Of a DNA stretch of 28,411 bases, positions 7,226 through 16,208 are shown piece by piece. The number at the start of each line of letters is the position of its first letter. Position 1 is the stretch's first letter. The stretch covers positions 1 to 28,411 of the IMG/VR virus record IMGVR_UViG_3300018041_000046. One strand, written 5' to 3'. A model generated the notes under the pieces. It saw only the letters and a list, made by a program, of their open reading frames with translations, did no database searches and was not told the DNA's origin. The DNA is from a virus. The position numbers and the translations under genes were made by a program.

Positions 7226-8454
7226 TGGCAACAAGTCAAAGACCAGGCGACGTATTAATACCAAAAGTAGAATTGCAGGGAGAAGGTGGAAACATTAGAT
7301 TTCCTGCAGAATCTATTTTGTGTGCAAATATTTATGAAAACATGATGAGCCTTGGAACCTTTGTAAAATTTTCAATTACAGATACAAACGATTCTCTTGG
7401 TAATTTGAATTTAAGAAAAGGAGCATGGAAAGGCAAATTTCATTTTAATGCTCCTGGATCTACAATAAAAAAGCTAGATGATCTTAGATTAGAATCTATT
7501 AAAAAGGTTCAAGATATGGGATCTAATGGAGCAAAAGCATATGAGTTGACTTTATATTCTGCTCCACTATTAACAAACCTTTCCAAACTTATTCAGAAAA
7601 AATACAATAAAACTATAGGAAATATAGTTAAAGACGTTGGTAAAGAAATTGGAATAACTAAATGGGAAGAATTTGAAGATACCAAAGGTGTTCAAGAATA
7701 CTGGGCTTCAAATTTTAATGGTGATTATATTTTACACCAATTAAATAGAAGAGCAGTTTCAAATAACTCTAAGAGTTCTCTTTATTTTACTTTTGCTAAT
7801 TATAAAGATGGAAAAGAAGTTTATAACTTTGTTACTATTGAAAAATTATTCAAACAAGAATCATTTAGAAAAATGATTCATGAAAATGCTGGTGGTTCAA
7901 ATTTAAGATATGAAGAAGAGAATGATGGCAGAATAATAAACTATGTTTATCCAAAAGTAAATTCATTATCACAATTAATTATGGGTAACAGAAAACAGGA
8001 AACAAGAGAATCTGGACCTGGTAATCATCGTAATGAAAAGAAAGATTATACAAAAAAAGATACTGATTATACTTCAGGTGGAAATAAAACCAAACTTGGA
8101 AACATGAATGAGTATACTAAAAATATAGGTACAGCACATACAATTCCATCTGATAAATCATATTTACCTGATGATTATCTAACAAAAGCATTTCCTGATA
8201 AACAATCTTATCTTTCATTTATTACTGATAATTGCTTAAATATTCAGGTGTATGGCGATTCTCAATATACAGCTGGAAAAATATTAGATATTAAAATTAA
8301 TAGAAATGAAGGAACCACTGGACCACAAGAACCAGATCCACAACTTAATGGTAAAATGGTTATTGTTGGTGTGAATCATGAGATAAGAGGAAATAGAACT
8401 TCTCCTAGGTATATATGTCACATGGATTGTTTAAAAGGCAGCCATCAAAAGTAG
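7225..8454 (+). CDS. 27: Baseplate hub protein, gp27-like
   Basis: A 409-residue protein, close in length to T4 gp27 (391). The N-terminus (RPGDVLIPKVELQGEGGN) is followed by beta-rich segments: SLGTFVKFSITDTNDSLGNL and a KAYELTLYSAPLLTNL region. The middle has IGNIVKDVGKEIGITKWEEF and WASNFNGDYILHQLNRRAVS, typical of gp27/gpD hub proteins. The C-terminus (AGKILDIKINRNEG, then NGKMVIVGVNHEIRG and PRYICHMDCLKG) parallels the end of the gp27 tube-like domain. Residues about 255-300 form a polar Lys/Gly/Asn loop. In T4 a gp27 trimer forms the cylinder around the gp5 spike; the adjacent gp5-like and spike genes fit this. The start overlaps the gp53 stop (TAATG). Confidence 0.75.
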   Translation: MATSQRPGDVLIPKVELQGEGGNIRFPAESILCANIYENMMSLGTFVKFSITDTNDSLGNLNLRKGAWKGKFHFNAPGSTIKKLDDLRLESIKKVQDMGSNGAKAYELTLYSAPLLTNLSKLIQKKYNKTIGNIVKDVGKEIGITKWEEFEDTKGVQEYWASNFNGDYILHQLNRRAVSNNSKSSLYFTFANYKDGKEVYNFVTIEKLFKQESFRKMIHENAGGSNLRYEEENDGRIINYVYPKVNSLSQLIMGNRKQETRESGPGNHRNEKKDYTKKDTDYTSGGNKTKLGNMNEYTKNIGTAHTIPSDKSYLPDDYLTKAFPDKQSYLSFITDNCLNIQVYGDSQYTAGKILDIKINRNEGTTGPQEPDPQLNGKMVIVGVNHEIRGNRTSPRYICHMDCLKGSHQK

Positions 8455-8462
8455 GATTATAA

Positions 8463-9848
8463 ATGGCGAGAATAGGCGAAAAATGGGTATGGTTTGATGC
8501 AAAAGTTATAAACGTCAAGGATCCACATAAATCCGGGCGGGTGCAGATTCGTGTCAAAGGTTATCATGATGATGAAACTAAGATTCCTGATAAGGATCTT
8601 CCATGGGCCCAAGTATTAATGCCTGTTACTTCAGCATCAATAAATAAGGTTGGTGGTTCTCCAACGGGGCTTTTACCCAATTCTAGAGTAATTGGTTTTT
8701 GGTATGATGCTAATGATATGAGAATTCCATTTGTTATGGGATCTTATGTAAGTGCTGGTGAATTAGATAATAATGGAAAAACACAAGGTGGAAAAACGCC
8801 TCCTAAAGAAAAAACTAATTCTGGAAATCCTTTAAATCGACCAAAAGGAAAAGATGATGCTGGCGGCGATAGAAATCCAAAACCTTTACCAAATGCAATA
8901 GAAAAAAATAATGATCGTAAAGATGATACTTCTCTTGAAAAGAAAAGTATAACTAAAGTTGCTGCTGAAGGATTAAAAGCTCTAGATCTTAAAACAATTG
9001 GATCATTGGCTGGTGGTTTAAAAAAAGATGTACTTAATACAATTTCCAGTATTGATCCTTCAAATATAAGTGGGTCAATACCCAAAGCATTAACATCATT
9101 ATTAAAAATTGATGCTTTATCTTCTCTTGGAAATGCGGCCGGTATATTTAATATGGCATCAACCGCTTTACAGGGGTTAATGTCTCAAGCAATTAATGAT
9201 AAAGGTGGAACACAAAATGCCATAAATAATGTACTTAAAACTTTATTAACATTTATTGAATCAGAAGAATTTGAAAAATTAACTGAAGAAAATAAATTAA
9301 TTGCATTAAAAGCAATAGAACAATTAACAAATAATCCAACAACATCACCTATTGATTCTACAATAAATTCAACACAGATTTTAAGTTCTCTTACTAATGG
9401 AATTTCTAGTTCTAGTAATCCAAGTCAAGTAATTGATGCAGTTATAGAGCAAGGAATGAATCAAATATCATCAAGTTTTTTAAATATTCTTAATGGTAGA
9501 AATTTAACTGGTAATGTAATGAATACTTTGATTGGTAATCTTAATTCTATGTTATCATCTACTGGGCTTCAAGCAATGCTTGGTTCCGGTTTAAATGTTA
9601 ATAATATACTTTCAGAAGCAACTAAGTTACTTGGTTCTACTGGAAGTAATATGATAAAAATAGTAACATCAAATTTACCATCAACGGTTTTAGATGAAAA
9701 TAAAATTAAAAAACCAATAGAAGATGCATTAAAAAATTTTGCAAGAGTAAAAAAGAAACAAGAACAAAACCCAATGGCTACTAGTTTAAGTGAAAACATA
9801 CAAAATGCTATAACAGCAATTACTGATTCATTTGCACAATTAGATTAG
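8463..9848 (+). CDS. 5: gp5-like hub protein with OB-fold but no lysozyme domain
   Basis: Residues 8-95 are the gp5 N-terminal OB-fold: WFDAKVINVKDPHKSGRVQI, the strand WAQVLMPVTSASINKVGG, LLPNSRVIGFWYDANDMRIP and FVMGSYV. The OB domain binds the gp27 ring and links it to the spike. Residues 100-165 are a Pro/Lys/Asn/Asp-rich linker. The remaining 300 residues are Ser/Asn/Leu-rich, probably helical and repetitive, without recognisable lysozyme motifs, whereas T4 gp5 carries a T4-lysozyme-like domain directly after the OB-fold. The beta-helical part of gp5 is not in this protein; it lies in the next gene, eight bases downstream. AGGA precedes the ATG. The OB assignment is firm; the role of the C-terminal half is unknown. 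Confidence 0.75.
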   Translation: MARIGEKWVWFDAKVINVKDPHKSGRVQIRVKGYHDDETKIPDKDLPWAQVLMPVTSASINKVGGSPTGLLPNSRVIGFWYDANDMRIPFVMGSYVSAGELDNNGKTQGGKTPPKEKTNSGNPLNRPKGKDDAGGDRNPKPLPNAIEKNNDRKDDTSLEKKSITKVAAEGLKALDLKTIGSLAGGLKKDVLNTISSIDPSNISGSIPKALTSLLKIDALSSLGNAAGIFNMASTALQGLMSQAINDKGGTQNAINNVLKTLLTFIESEEFEKLTEENKLIALKAIEQLTNNPTTSPIDSTINSTQILSSLTNGISSSSNPSQVIDAVIEQGMNQISSSFLNILNGRNLTGNVMNTLIGNLNSMLSSTGLQAMLGSGLNVNNILSEATKLLGSTGSNMIKIVTSNLPSTVLDENKIKKPIEDALKNFARVKKKQEQNPMATSLSENIQNAITAITDSFAQLD

Positions 9849-9856
9849 GATTTATA

Positions 9857-10669
9857 ATGACTACAAAAGAAGATGATCCTAGAAAACCAGAAACCACGTT
9901 TGATGGGGAATATCCACATATTCAATCTTTTCAAACATGGGGTGGACATACTTTAATATTTGATAACACACCCGGAAAAGAAACTATTCGCTTATCACAC
10001 GGTGGAAACACCAACCCAGGTTCATATATAGAGTGGTCTGTTAATGGCAAAAAAGTAGAAGTTGTTAGAGATAATTCTTTTAATTATACAAAAGGTGGTC
10101 AAACAACTTCTATTGATGGCGCAACTGATACTAAAGTAGCAAGCCATAGTAGAACAAGTGTAAGTGGCGGATCTCATAAAGAAGTAGCTGGAAAAGAGTC
10201 AAAAGCTGTTAAAGAAGGATCTACAGTACTAGCGGGTGGAACACAATCAACTGGGACTTTATCAGCATCGCCTGGTGGTGAGCATGATGATTTTACTTCA
10301 GGCAATAAAACTTCTGTTCATTCTGGTAATATGAATACCATGATTGAAGGTGATAATGTTTTAGTAGTTAATGGCAATCAAGTCTTTCAAAATAAAGGTG
10401 AAAGACTTGATACAATTCAAGATGGTAATTATTCAATATCAGTTGATGATGGAAACTTTAAAATAAAGTGTAAGAAATTTATTATTGAAGCTGAAGAAAT
10501 TGTTTTTGGTGCAACACAAAAGAATATAACATTAGACAGTCAAAAAGCTCAGGTTATAATAAAATCTAAAAAAGGTATTATTACTAAGAGCGATATATTT
10601 GGAACATCCCTTGAAAAGAATCCTCCAGTTTTACCTGGTGGAAAAGACGGCAACGAGCCATTAAAATAA
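9857..10669 (+). CDS. Baseplate central spike (gp5 C-terminal/VgrG-like beta-helix)
   Basis: 270 residues. The N-terminus has HIQSFQTWGGHTLIFDNTPG then KETIRLSHGG and SYIEWSVNGKKVEVV, the characteristic entry to gp5/VgrG needles. It continues with short repeated strands (GGQTTSIDGATDTKVAS, SGGSHKEVAGKESKAVKEG, NTMIEGDNVLVVNGNQVF), as expected of an intertwined trimeric beta-helix. The C-terminus IKCKKFIIEAEEIVFGAT then KNITLDSQKAQVIIKSKKG fits the needle end. It should form the membrane-piercing tip under the hub. No PAAR-type tip protein (gp5.4) is recognised nearby, and no HxH metal-tip motif is obvious. The gene follows the OB protein closely and shares its AGGA-type ribosome site, so the two probably act as a split gp5. 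Confidence 0.75.
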   Translation: MTTKEDDPRKPETTFDGEYPHIQSFQTWGGHTLIFDNTPGKETIRLSHGGNTNPGSYIEWSVNGKKVEVVRDNSFNYTKGGQTTSIDGATDTKVASHSRTSVSGGSHKEVAGKESKAVKEGSTVLAGGTQSTGTLSASPGGEHDDFTSGNKTSVHSGNMNTMIEGDNVLVVNGNQVFQNKGERLDTIQDGNYSISVDDGNFKIKCKKFIIEAEEIVFGATQKNITLDSQKAQVIIKSKKGIITKSDIFGTSLEKNPPVLPGGKDGNEPLK

Positions 10670-10681
10670 TAGGAGAGTAAT

Positions 10682-11113
10682 ATGGCTAGTAGAGCCGATT
10701 TTTTAACAGAAATTATAAAAAAGAAAGAAATATATTCTGATCTTCCTACCAATTTTGATCCAGATCCAAGAACACAATCTCTTTCTAAAGTTACTAATGA
10801 AGATGCAGTTAAAAGATCATTAAAAAATCTTATTCTAACTCAGTTTGGCGAAAGATTTTTTCAACCAGAAATAGGTTCTAGAGTTCGTGAATTATTATTC
10901 GAAAATGCAACAAACACTGGAAATTTTTTATTAGAAAAACTTGATTCTGAAATAAGAAGAACAATAGAACAAAAAGAACCAAGAGTTCAATTAATAGATG
11001 TGCAAGTAAAATCATATCCTGATGATTATGGTTTGATAGTAAACATCATTTTTTCACTAATAAATAGTACGGAACCAATTAATTTAGATGTAATTCTTAG
11101 AAGAGTAAGATAA
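10682..11113 (+). CDS. 25: Baseplate wedge protein gp25
   Basis: A 143-residue gp25-family protein (T4 gp25 has 132). Visible family features are AVKRSLKNLILTQFGERFFQ with PEIGSRVRELLFENAT (compare T4 RSIKNSLLGIITTRKGSRPFDPEFGCDLSDQLFENMT), then EIRRTIEQKEPRVQLIDVQV and a final YGLIVNIIFSLINSTEPI strand pair. In T4, gp25 joins the gp6 dimer to the hub in the inner wedge and helps nucleate sheath contraction. The strongest ribosome site in the window, AGGAGAG at 10671-10677, precedes the ATG. The stop overlaps the gp6 start by one base (TAATG). Confidence 0.9.
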   Translation: MASRADFLTEIIKKKEIYSDLPTNFDPDPRTQSLSKVTNEDAVKRSLKNLILTQFGERFFQPEIGSRVRELLFENATNTGNFLLEKLDSEIRRTIEQKEPRVQLIDVQVKSYPDDYGLIVNIIFSLINSTEPINLDVILRRVR

Positions 11114-12933
11114 TGGCCAACACTACTCTAGGTCTAACAACTTTAGACTTTAATACATTAAAAGATAGTTTTAAAACTTACTTGAGGTCTCAAGAGAAGT
11201 ATAAGGATTATGACTTTGAGTCATCAAACTTTAATGTTCTTTTGGATGTTCTTTCATACAATACATATATGAATTCATTTTATCTTAATATGGTAAATTC
11301 TGAAATGTTTCTTGATTCAGCGCAATTAAGAAATTCCATTATATCACATGCAAAAGAATTAAATTATCTTCCAAGATCAAAAAGAAGTGCCAAGGCAACT
11401 CTAGATTTAGAGATTCCAACCGTTGGTATTGATACATTTACCATTCCAAAAGGCACAAGATTTAATGCTTCTTCTGGTTATGATAATTATGTTTTTACTA
11501 CTGAAGAAGCTATAACATATCGTTCTTCAAATAATTATTTTGTTATTAGCAATCTTGATGTTTATGAAGGAAATTATGTAGATCCAGCTGATACCTTTGT
11601 TATGGATTATAGAAAAGAAAATCCAATATTTACATTATCAAATGTTGGTGTTGATACTGAAAGTGTTAATGTTCTTGTATCAGAAGATAATGGTGTTACA
11701 TATACAGAATATACATATGCTGAAACTCTGTTTAATTTAACGGATCAATCAAAAGTTTTCTTTATTCAAGGAGCTGATGATAATAAGTATTCAATATTCT
11801 TTGGTGATAATGTAATGTCATATAAACCAGCAGATGGTTCTATTGTGGTAGTTACATATAGAGTATCAAGTGGATTGATTCCAACTGGAACTTACAATTT
11901 TAATCTTGATGATGATCTAGCATCATTTAATGAAGGAAATTATGGAGAAGGTGGTATCACTATTACAGTAGTTGATCAACCAACTGGTGGTAGCGACGAA
12001 GAATCAAATGAATCAATTAGATTTAATGCACCAAGACATTTTCAAACTCAAGAACGCGCAATTACAAATGATGATTATAGAATATTGGTTTTAAATAATT
12101 TTCCTGAAGTAAAAGCCGTTAATGTTTATGGTGGTGAATCAGTTACGGACACAGTTCAATTTGGTAAGGTATTTATTATTCCTTCTACTTTTTCAGGAAC
12201 TACTCTTACTGATTCGAAGAAAGCTGATATTGTTGAATTTTTAACAAATAGATCTTCTCTTAGTATTGAACCTGTTATAATTAATCCGGATTATCTGTAT
12301 GTAACACTTAATACTAAAGTGTATGTAGATTTTTCAAGCACTGTATATTCCGGTGTACAAATAGAAAATCTAGTAAGAAGTGCTATTATAACATATAATG
12401 ATGATTATCTTGAAGATTTTAATGTTGCTTTTAGATATTCAAGATTAACAGAATCAATATTAGATTCAACTGATGGTATTATTAGTACTGAATCTGTTTT
12501 TCTAATGAAAAAAATAACAACACCTGTTCTTAATCAATCATTTGTTACTTCATTTTCCTTTAATAATCAGGTTGATTCTGATGAACCAGTTCAATCTTCA
12601 AGATTTTCTTCTGCTGGAAAAACATATTATATCACCAATCAAGTAATAGATCCAACAACAAATAATATTTTGGATTTAAATCCAAATACTTTATATAAAG
12701 TTGAAGTGACTGCTTCCGGTGTATTGGTTTATGAAACAGCTGGAACTATTAATTATATTACCGGCGATGTATCACTCAATTCAATGATAATTAATTCATA
12801 TCAAAATAATCCTGGATTGGTATTTACAGCTAAATCAATATCAGAAGATATCTATTCTAGAAAGAATGATATTATTCTAATAAATACTTCAACAGATCTT
12901 AATGTAGAAATTACAGATTATAATAATCAATGA
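11113..12933 (+). CDS. 6: Baseplate wedge protein gp6 (gpJ-like)
   Basis: 606 residues against 660 in T4 gp6. The N-terminus LDFNTLKDSFKTYLRSQEKY, SNFNVLLDVLSYNTYMNSFY, LNMVNSEMFLDSAQLRNSII, HAKELNYLPRSKRSAKA is the gp6/gpJ signature. Then come beta domains with DNKYSIFFGDNVMSYKPADG, and the J-like core NESIRFNAPRHFQTQERAIT, NDDYRILVLNNFPEVKAVNV. Two gp6 copies per wedge form the iris-like ring that opens at contraction. The C-terminal 100 residues are beta-rich. The stop overlaps the next start in ATGA, suggesting coupled translation with the gp7-like gene. Confidence 0.9.
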   Translation: MANTTLGLTTLDFNTLKDSFKTYLRSQEKYKDYDFESSNFNVLLDVLSYNTYMNSFYLNMVNSEMFLDSAQLRNSIISHAKELNYLPRSKRSAKATLDLEIPTVGIDTFTIPKGTRFNASSGYDNYVFTTEEAITYRSSNNYFVISNLDVYEGNYVDPADTFVMDYRKENPIFTLSNVGVDTESVNVLVSEDNGVTYTEYTYAETLFNLTDQSKVFFIQGADDNKYSIFFGDNVMSYKPADGSIVVVTYRVSSGLIPTGTYNFNLDDDLASFNEGNYGEGGITITVVDQPTGGSDEESNESIRFNAPRHFQTQERAITNDDYRILVLNNFPEVKAVNVYGGESVTDTVQFGKVFIIPSTFSGTTLTDSKKADIVEFLTNRSSLSIEPVIINPDYLYVTLNTKVYVDFSSTVYSGVQIENLVRSAIITYNDDYLEDFNVAFRYSRLTESILDSTDGIISTESVFLMKKITTPVLNQSFVTSFSFNNQVDSDEPVQSSRFSSAGKTYYITNQVIDPTTNNILDLNPNTLYKVEVTASGVLVYETAGTINYITGDVSLNSMIINSYQNNPGLVFTAKSISEDIYSRKNDIILINTSTDLNVEITDYNNQ

Positions 12934-15900
12934 CCATTCAAAAAAATATATCACAATTCATAGAATCACAATTTCCAGCCTTTTATCAAGAAGAAGGGCC
13001 AGAATTTATTGCTTTTGTTAAGGCTTATTATGAATGGCTAGAAGGACAACAGAGATATAGATTAAATTTTGCTCCAAATTCTCATACATTAAAGCTTGAG
13101 AAAAAAGTAATAAAATTAACTGATCCAACATATAATCCATATATTGTTGAAACAAATAAAGTATATGTTGATGTATTTGGTGAAATGAATTTTGAAGCTG
13201 AAGATACGCTATATCAAATTGATATCGAAACAGAATTTGATACTACAGTATCTATAACATCATCAAGTAAGAATGTTGTTGGAGGTGCTGGAACTAAATT
13301 TCTATCTGATTTTACAACAAATGACTATATTAAAATTGGAAATACTGTAAAGCGGATAGATAGAATTATAACAAATCAGCTTTTAGTTGTCAATAGCAAC
13401 TGGGATGAAAATTTAACAAATGTTGAATATATTAAGTATAAATTATCAAACTCATTTGTAGTAAAAAGAGTTATTAACAATCCCAATCCTATTGGAAAAT
13501 CCAGAAATCTTTTAGAGTATAGAGACGTTGACAATACTTTAGAATTTTTTATAATGGATTTTAAGAAAAAATACTTACATAGCATTCCTAATGATATTCT
13601 TGTTGATAAAAGATTTTTAACAAAACATATACTGGATCTTTATAGAACTAAAGGTACCAAAAGAGCATATGAACTTCTTTTTAAAATATTATTTGATGAG
13701 GATATAGAACTTTATATTCCAGGTAATAATCTTTTTAAACCATCAGAAGCATCTTGGTTTGTTCCAAAATATATTGAGGTAAATGATAATCCATTTATAT
13801 CTCAATTAGTTGGCAAGGAAATATATGGTACAACTTCAAATGCACGAGCTGTTGTAGAATCTGTATTTAGAAAGATTGTTAATCGCTCGGTTTATAATAT
13901 TATAAATTTAAGCAATTTAAGAGGAAATTTTGTTTATGGTGAAATAGTTATTTCTCCAGAAATTTCTGGAATGAATGCAGCAAACTCACCAAGAATTATT
14001 GGATCTTTATCTTCAGTATCAATTACCAGCGGCGGCGCTAATTACGAAATTGGTGATCTATTAAATATTGAAGGATCTGGAACTGGCGGTATTGCAAGAG
14101 TTGCAGGAACTAAAGATGAAAATGGTAAAGTTACATTTACATTAATTAATGGTGGATCTGGTTTTTCAGTAAATGCTAATGTTATTGTTGAAGGCGGTGG
14201 TGGAGCAGATGCAACTTTTCAAATTGGTGGTTTGGTAGATAAAGAAATTATTTCTATTTCTTTGGATGGTATTAATGATTATGCTGAAGCCGATCTTGAA
14301 GAAATGTCTTCCGGAGTTGATCTTGCTGTAACTGATGCAAATGAATTAGCAAATGCCGATTATGTATATGCTTCAGTTAATGTATATACAATTGATGTTG
14401 ATCCAGTTCAAACATTAACTATTGGTGAAAAAGTTAATATAACAGGAAATACAGCAAATGCAATTGTTAACGAGTCATTTGGTAGTTATTTAACTTTAAC
14501 TGATGTTCAAGGTACAATTTCATTAGGTGATACATTAACAGGAAATATTTCCGGTAATTATGTTGTTGTTAAAGCAAACTATGGAGAAAGTACCATTGAA
14601 GCAAACGGTACTATGGAATCAGCAAACACATCAAATAATGTAGTAAGATCTAATACCATTTACAGTTTTACAACAACTAATATTATTGATGCTATAACAG
14701 TGTCAGATGGTGGTACTGGTTATATTAATTCTGAATCAGTAACATTTACAGGTGGCGGTGGATCTGGTGGTTTAGGTTATCTAACAACTGATTCTAATGG
14801 CACAATTATTGCTGTTGATTTAACTGAAGTTGGTTCTGGATATACTTCAGCACCAAGTGTTGATTTATCAAATACTTCTGGATCTTCAGCAACGCTATTA
14901 GTTACAGTTATTAGAGAAGCAGGAAGATTTTTACCAAATACAACTGTGTATGGGTTATACGCAAATGGAGATGCTACCGGTGGATCTACAACTATTGAAT
15001 CTATTCAAAGATTAACAGATTGGGAATTTGACGCATTAAATATTCCAGATGATGAAAATCTAGATACTACGCTTGAAAATACTTTAAGATATAGAACACT
15101 TGAAATTGGAACTATTTCATATCTTAAAAATATTAATCCAGGTGAAGGATATTCTTCAGACCCAACAGTTACTATAATTGAACCTGATGTATATGATTTC
15201 AGAATTGATGATAATTTTGGCAATTCACCAGTAACATATAAAGGTTACAATGCAACTGTTACTGCTGATGCAGGAACTGCTAATGGTATAGTAACATCTA
15301 TAGCTATTGTTGACTCTGGTGTTGGATATCAAAGACTTGAAGAAGTTTATCTATCTTCACCAAATAATCAAATATCAGTTTATGGTAGAAGCATTATTGA
15401 TAAGAATGGTGTTGGATCTGGTTATTGGAAAAATACAAAAAGCTTTACTTCGCATGACCAATATTTACAAGATTCAGATTATTATCAAGAATATTCATAT
15501 GATATTATATCATCAAAAGCTAAAGCAACTTATGAAAAACTTGTAAAATCATTAATACATCCATCTGGTGTAAAACTATTTGGTAGATTTAGAAACTCAA
15601 AATATATTGATACTGATGCATCAATCATATCAAATACGCATTATCAAAATGAAATAATTGAATTTAATGCTAACACTGATGTCGATAGTACTAATAATTT
15701 TATAACAATATCATCAAACCCATTTGTTAATAATGATTTAGTTTTATATACTTCAAGAGAATTAGATTATACAAATACATCTCATTATGAAGTAACATTT
15801 AATGCTAACTCAGCTATTGATAATGCAAATGATTTTATAACTATATCCTCTAATCAATTGGTAAATAATAATATAGTGTTTTATTCTACAAAATTAGATG

Positions 15901-16205
15901 GAACTGTGATATCTGGATTATCAAATGCTAATTATTATTATATTGTTTCGGCTAATTCTACAGGAATAAAACTATCTTCTACATATAATGGAAGTGTTAT
16001 TAATATAACAAAAGGATTAACCGAAGAGCATATTATTATACAAAAACATCCTAGTGCAATAGATAGTTTAACTGATGGCGATGAATATTATGTTGTTTCG
16101 GCTAATTCTACAGGAATAAAACTATCTGAAACAAGCAATGGTGATGTAATAGATATAACATCAGGGTTTAACGAGATTCACACTCTTTCAAAGATAACGG
16201 TGTAA
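12930..16205 (+). CDS. 7: Baseplate wedge protein, gp7-like, with large beta-repeat insertion
   Basis: 1091 residues. Three segments match the C-terminal third of T4 gp7: PEFIAFVKAYYEWLEG (residues 24-39), LTKHILDLYRTKGTKRAYEL then LFKILFDEDIELYIPG (about 228-265) and QLVGKEIYGTTSNARAVVES (about 290-310), and finally KATYEKLVKSLIHPSGVKLF (about 865-885). The first two are gpI-like. The long N-terminal half of T4 gp7 has no counterpart. Instead, residues about 360-800 are Gly-rich repeats of the type SGGANYEIGDLLNIEGSGTG. The last 190 residues form repeated modules of the 'YYVVSANSTGIKLSETSNGD' kind. gp7 in T4 links gp6, gp8 and gp10. Starts inside the gp6 stop. Confidence 0.7.
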   Translation: MTIQKNISQFIESQFPAFYQEEGPEFIAFVKAYYEWLEGQQRYRLNFAPNSHTLKLEKKVIKLTDPTYNPYIVETNKVYVDVFGEMNFEAEDTLYQIDIETEFDTTVSITSSSKNVVGGAGTKFLSDFTTNDYIKIGNTVKRIDRIITNQLLVVNSNWDENLTNVEYIKYKLSNSFVVKRVINNPNPIGKSRNLLEYRDVDNTLEFFIMDFKKKYLHSIPNDILVDKRFLTKHILDLYRTKGTKRAYELLFKILFDEDIELYIPGNNLFKPSEASWFVPKYIEVNDNPFISQLVGKEIYGTTSNARAVVESVFRKIVNRSVYNIINLSNLRGNFVYGEIVISPEISGMNAANSPRIIGSLSSVSITSGGANYEIGDLLNIEGSGTGGIARVAGTKDENGKVTFTLINGGSGFSVNANVIVEGGGGADATFQIGGLVDKEIISISLDGINDYAEADLEEMSSGVDLAVTDANELANADYVYASVNVYTIDVDPVQTLTIGEKVNITGNTANAIVNESFGSYLTLTDVQGTISLGDTLTGNISGNYVVVKANYGESTIEANGTMESANTSNNVVRSNTIYSFTTTNIIDAITVSDGGTGYINSESVTFTGGGGSGGLGYLTTDSNGTIIAVDLTEVGSGYTSAPSVDLSNTSGSSATLLVTVIREAGRFLPNTTVYGLYANGDATGGSTTIESIQRLTDWEFDALNIPDDENLDTTLENTLRYRTLEIGTISYLKNINPGEGYSSDPTVTIIEPDVYDFRIDDNFGNSPVTYKGYNATVTADAGTANGIVTSIAIVDSGVGYQRLEEVYLSSPNNQISVYGRSIIDKNGVGSGYWKNTKSFTSHDQYLQDSDYYQEYSYDIISSKAKATYEKLVKSLIHPSGVKLFGRFRNSKYIDTDASIISNTHYQNEIIEFNANTDVDSTNNFITISSNPFVNNDLVLYTSRELDYTNTSHYEVTFNANSAIDNANDFITISSNQLVNNNIVFYSTKLDGTVISGLSNANYYYIVSANSTGIKLSSTYNGSVINITKGLTEEHIIIQKHPSAIDSLTDGDEYYVVSANSTGIKLSETSNGDVIDITSGFNEIHTLSKITV
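15663..16150 (+). repeat. Tandem modules at the 3' end of the gp7-like gene, with an exact 35-bp direct repeat
   Basis: The sequence TTGTTTCGGCTAATTCTACA plus fifteen more bases is identical at 15943-15977 and 16093-16127, a spacing of 150 bases. Upstream, a related pair starts TTTAATGCTAAC at 15663 and 15798. In protein terms they encode FNAN..D...NFITISSN..VNN..V and YYVVSANSTGIKLS..NG..I.IT, a repeat type known from large bacterial and phage surface proteins. The exact nucleotide match suggests a recent duplication or gene conversion. Confidence 0.75.
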
Positions 16206-16208
16206 TAA

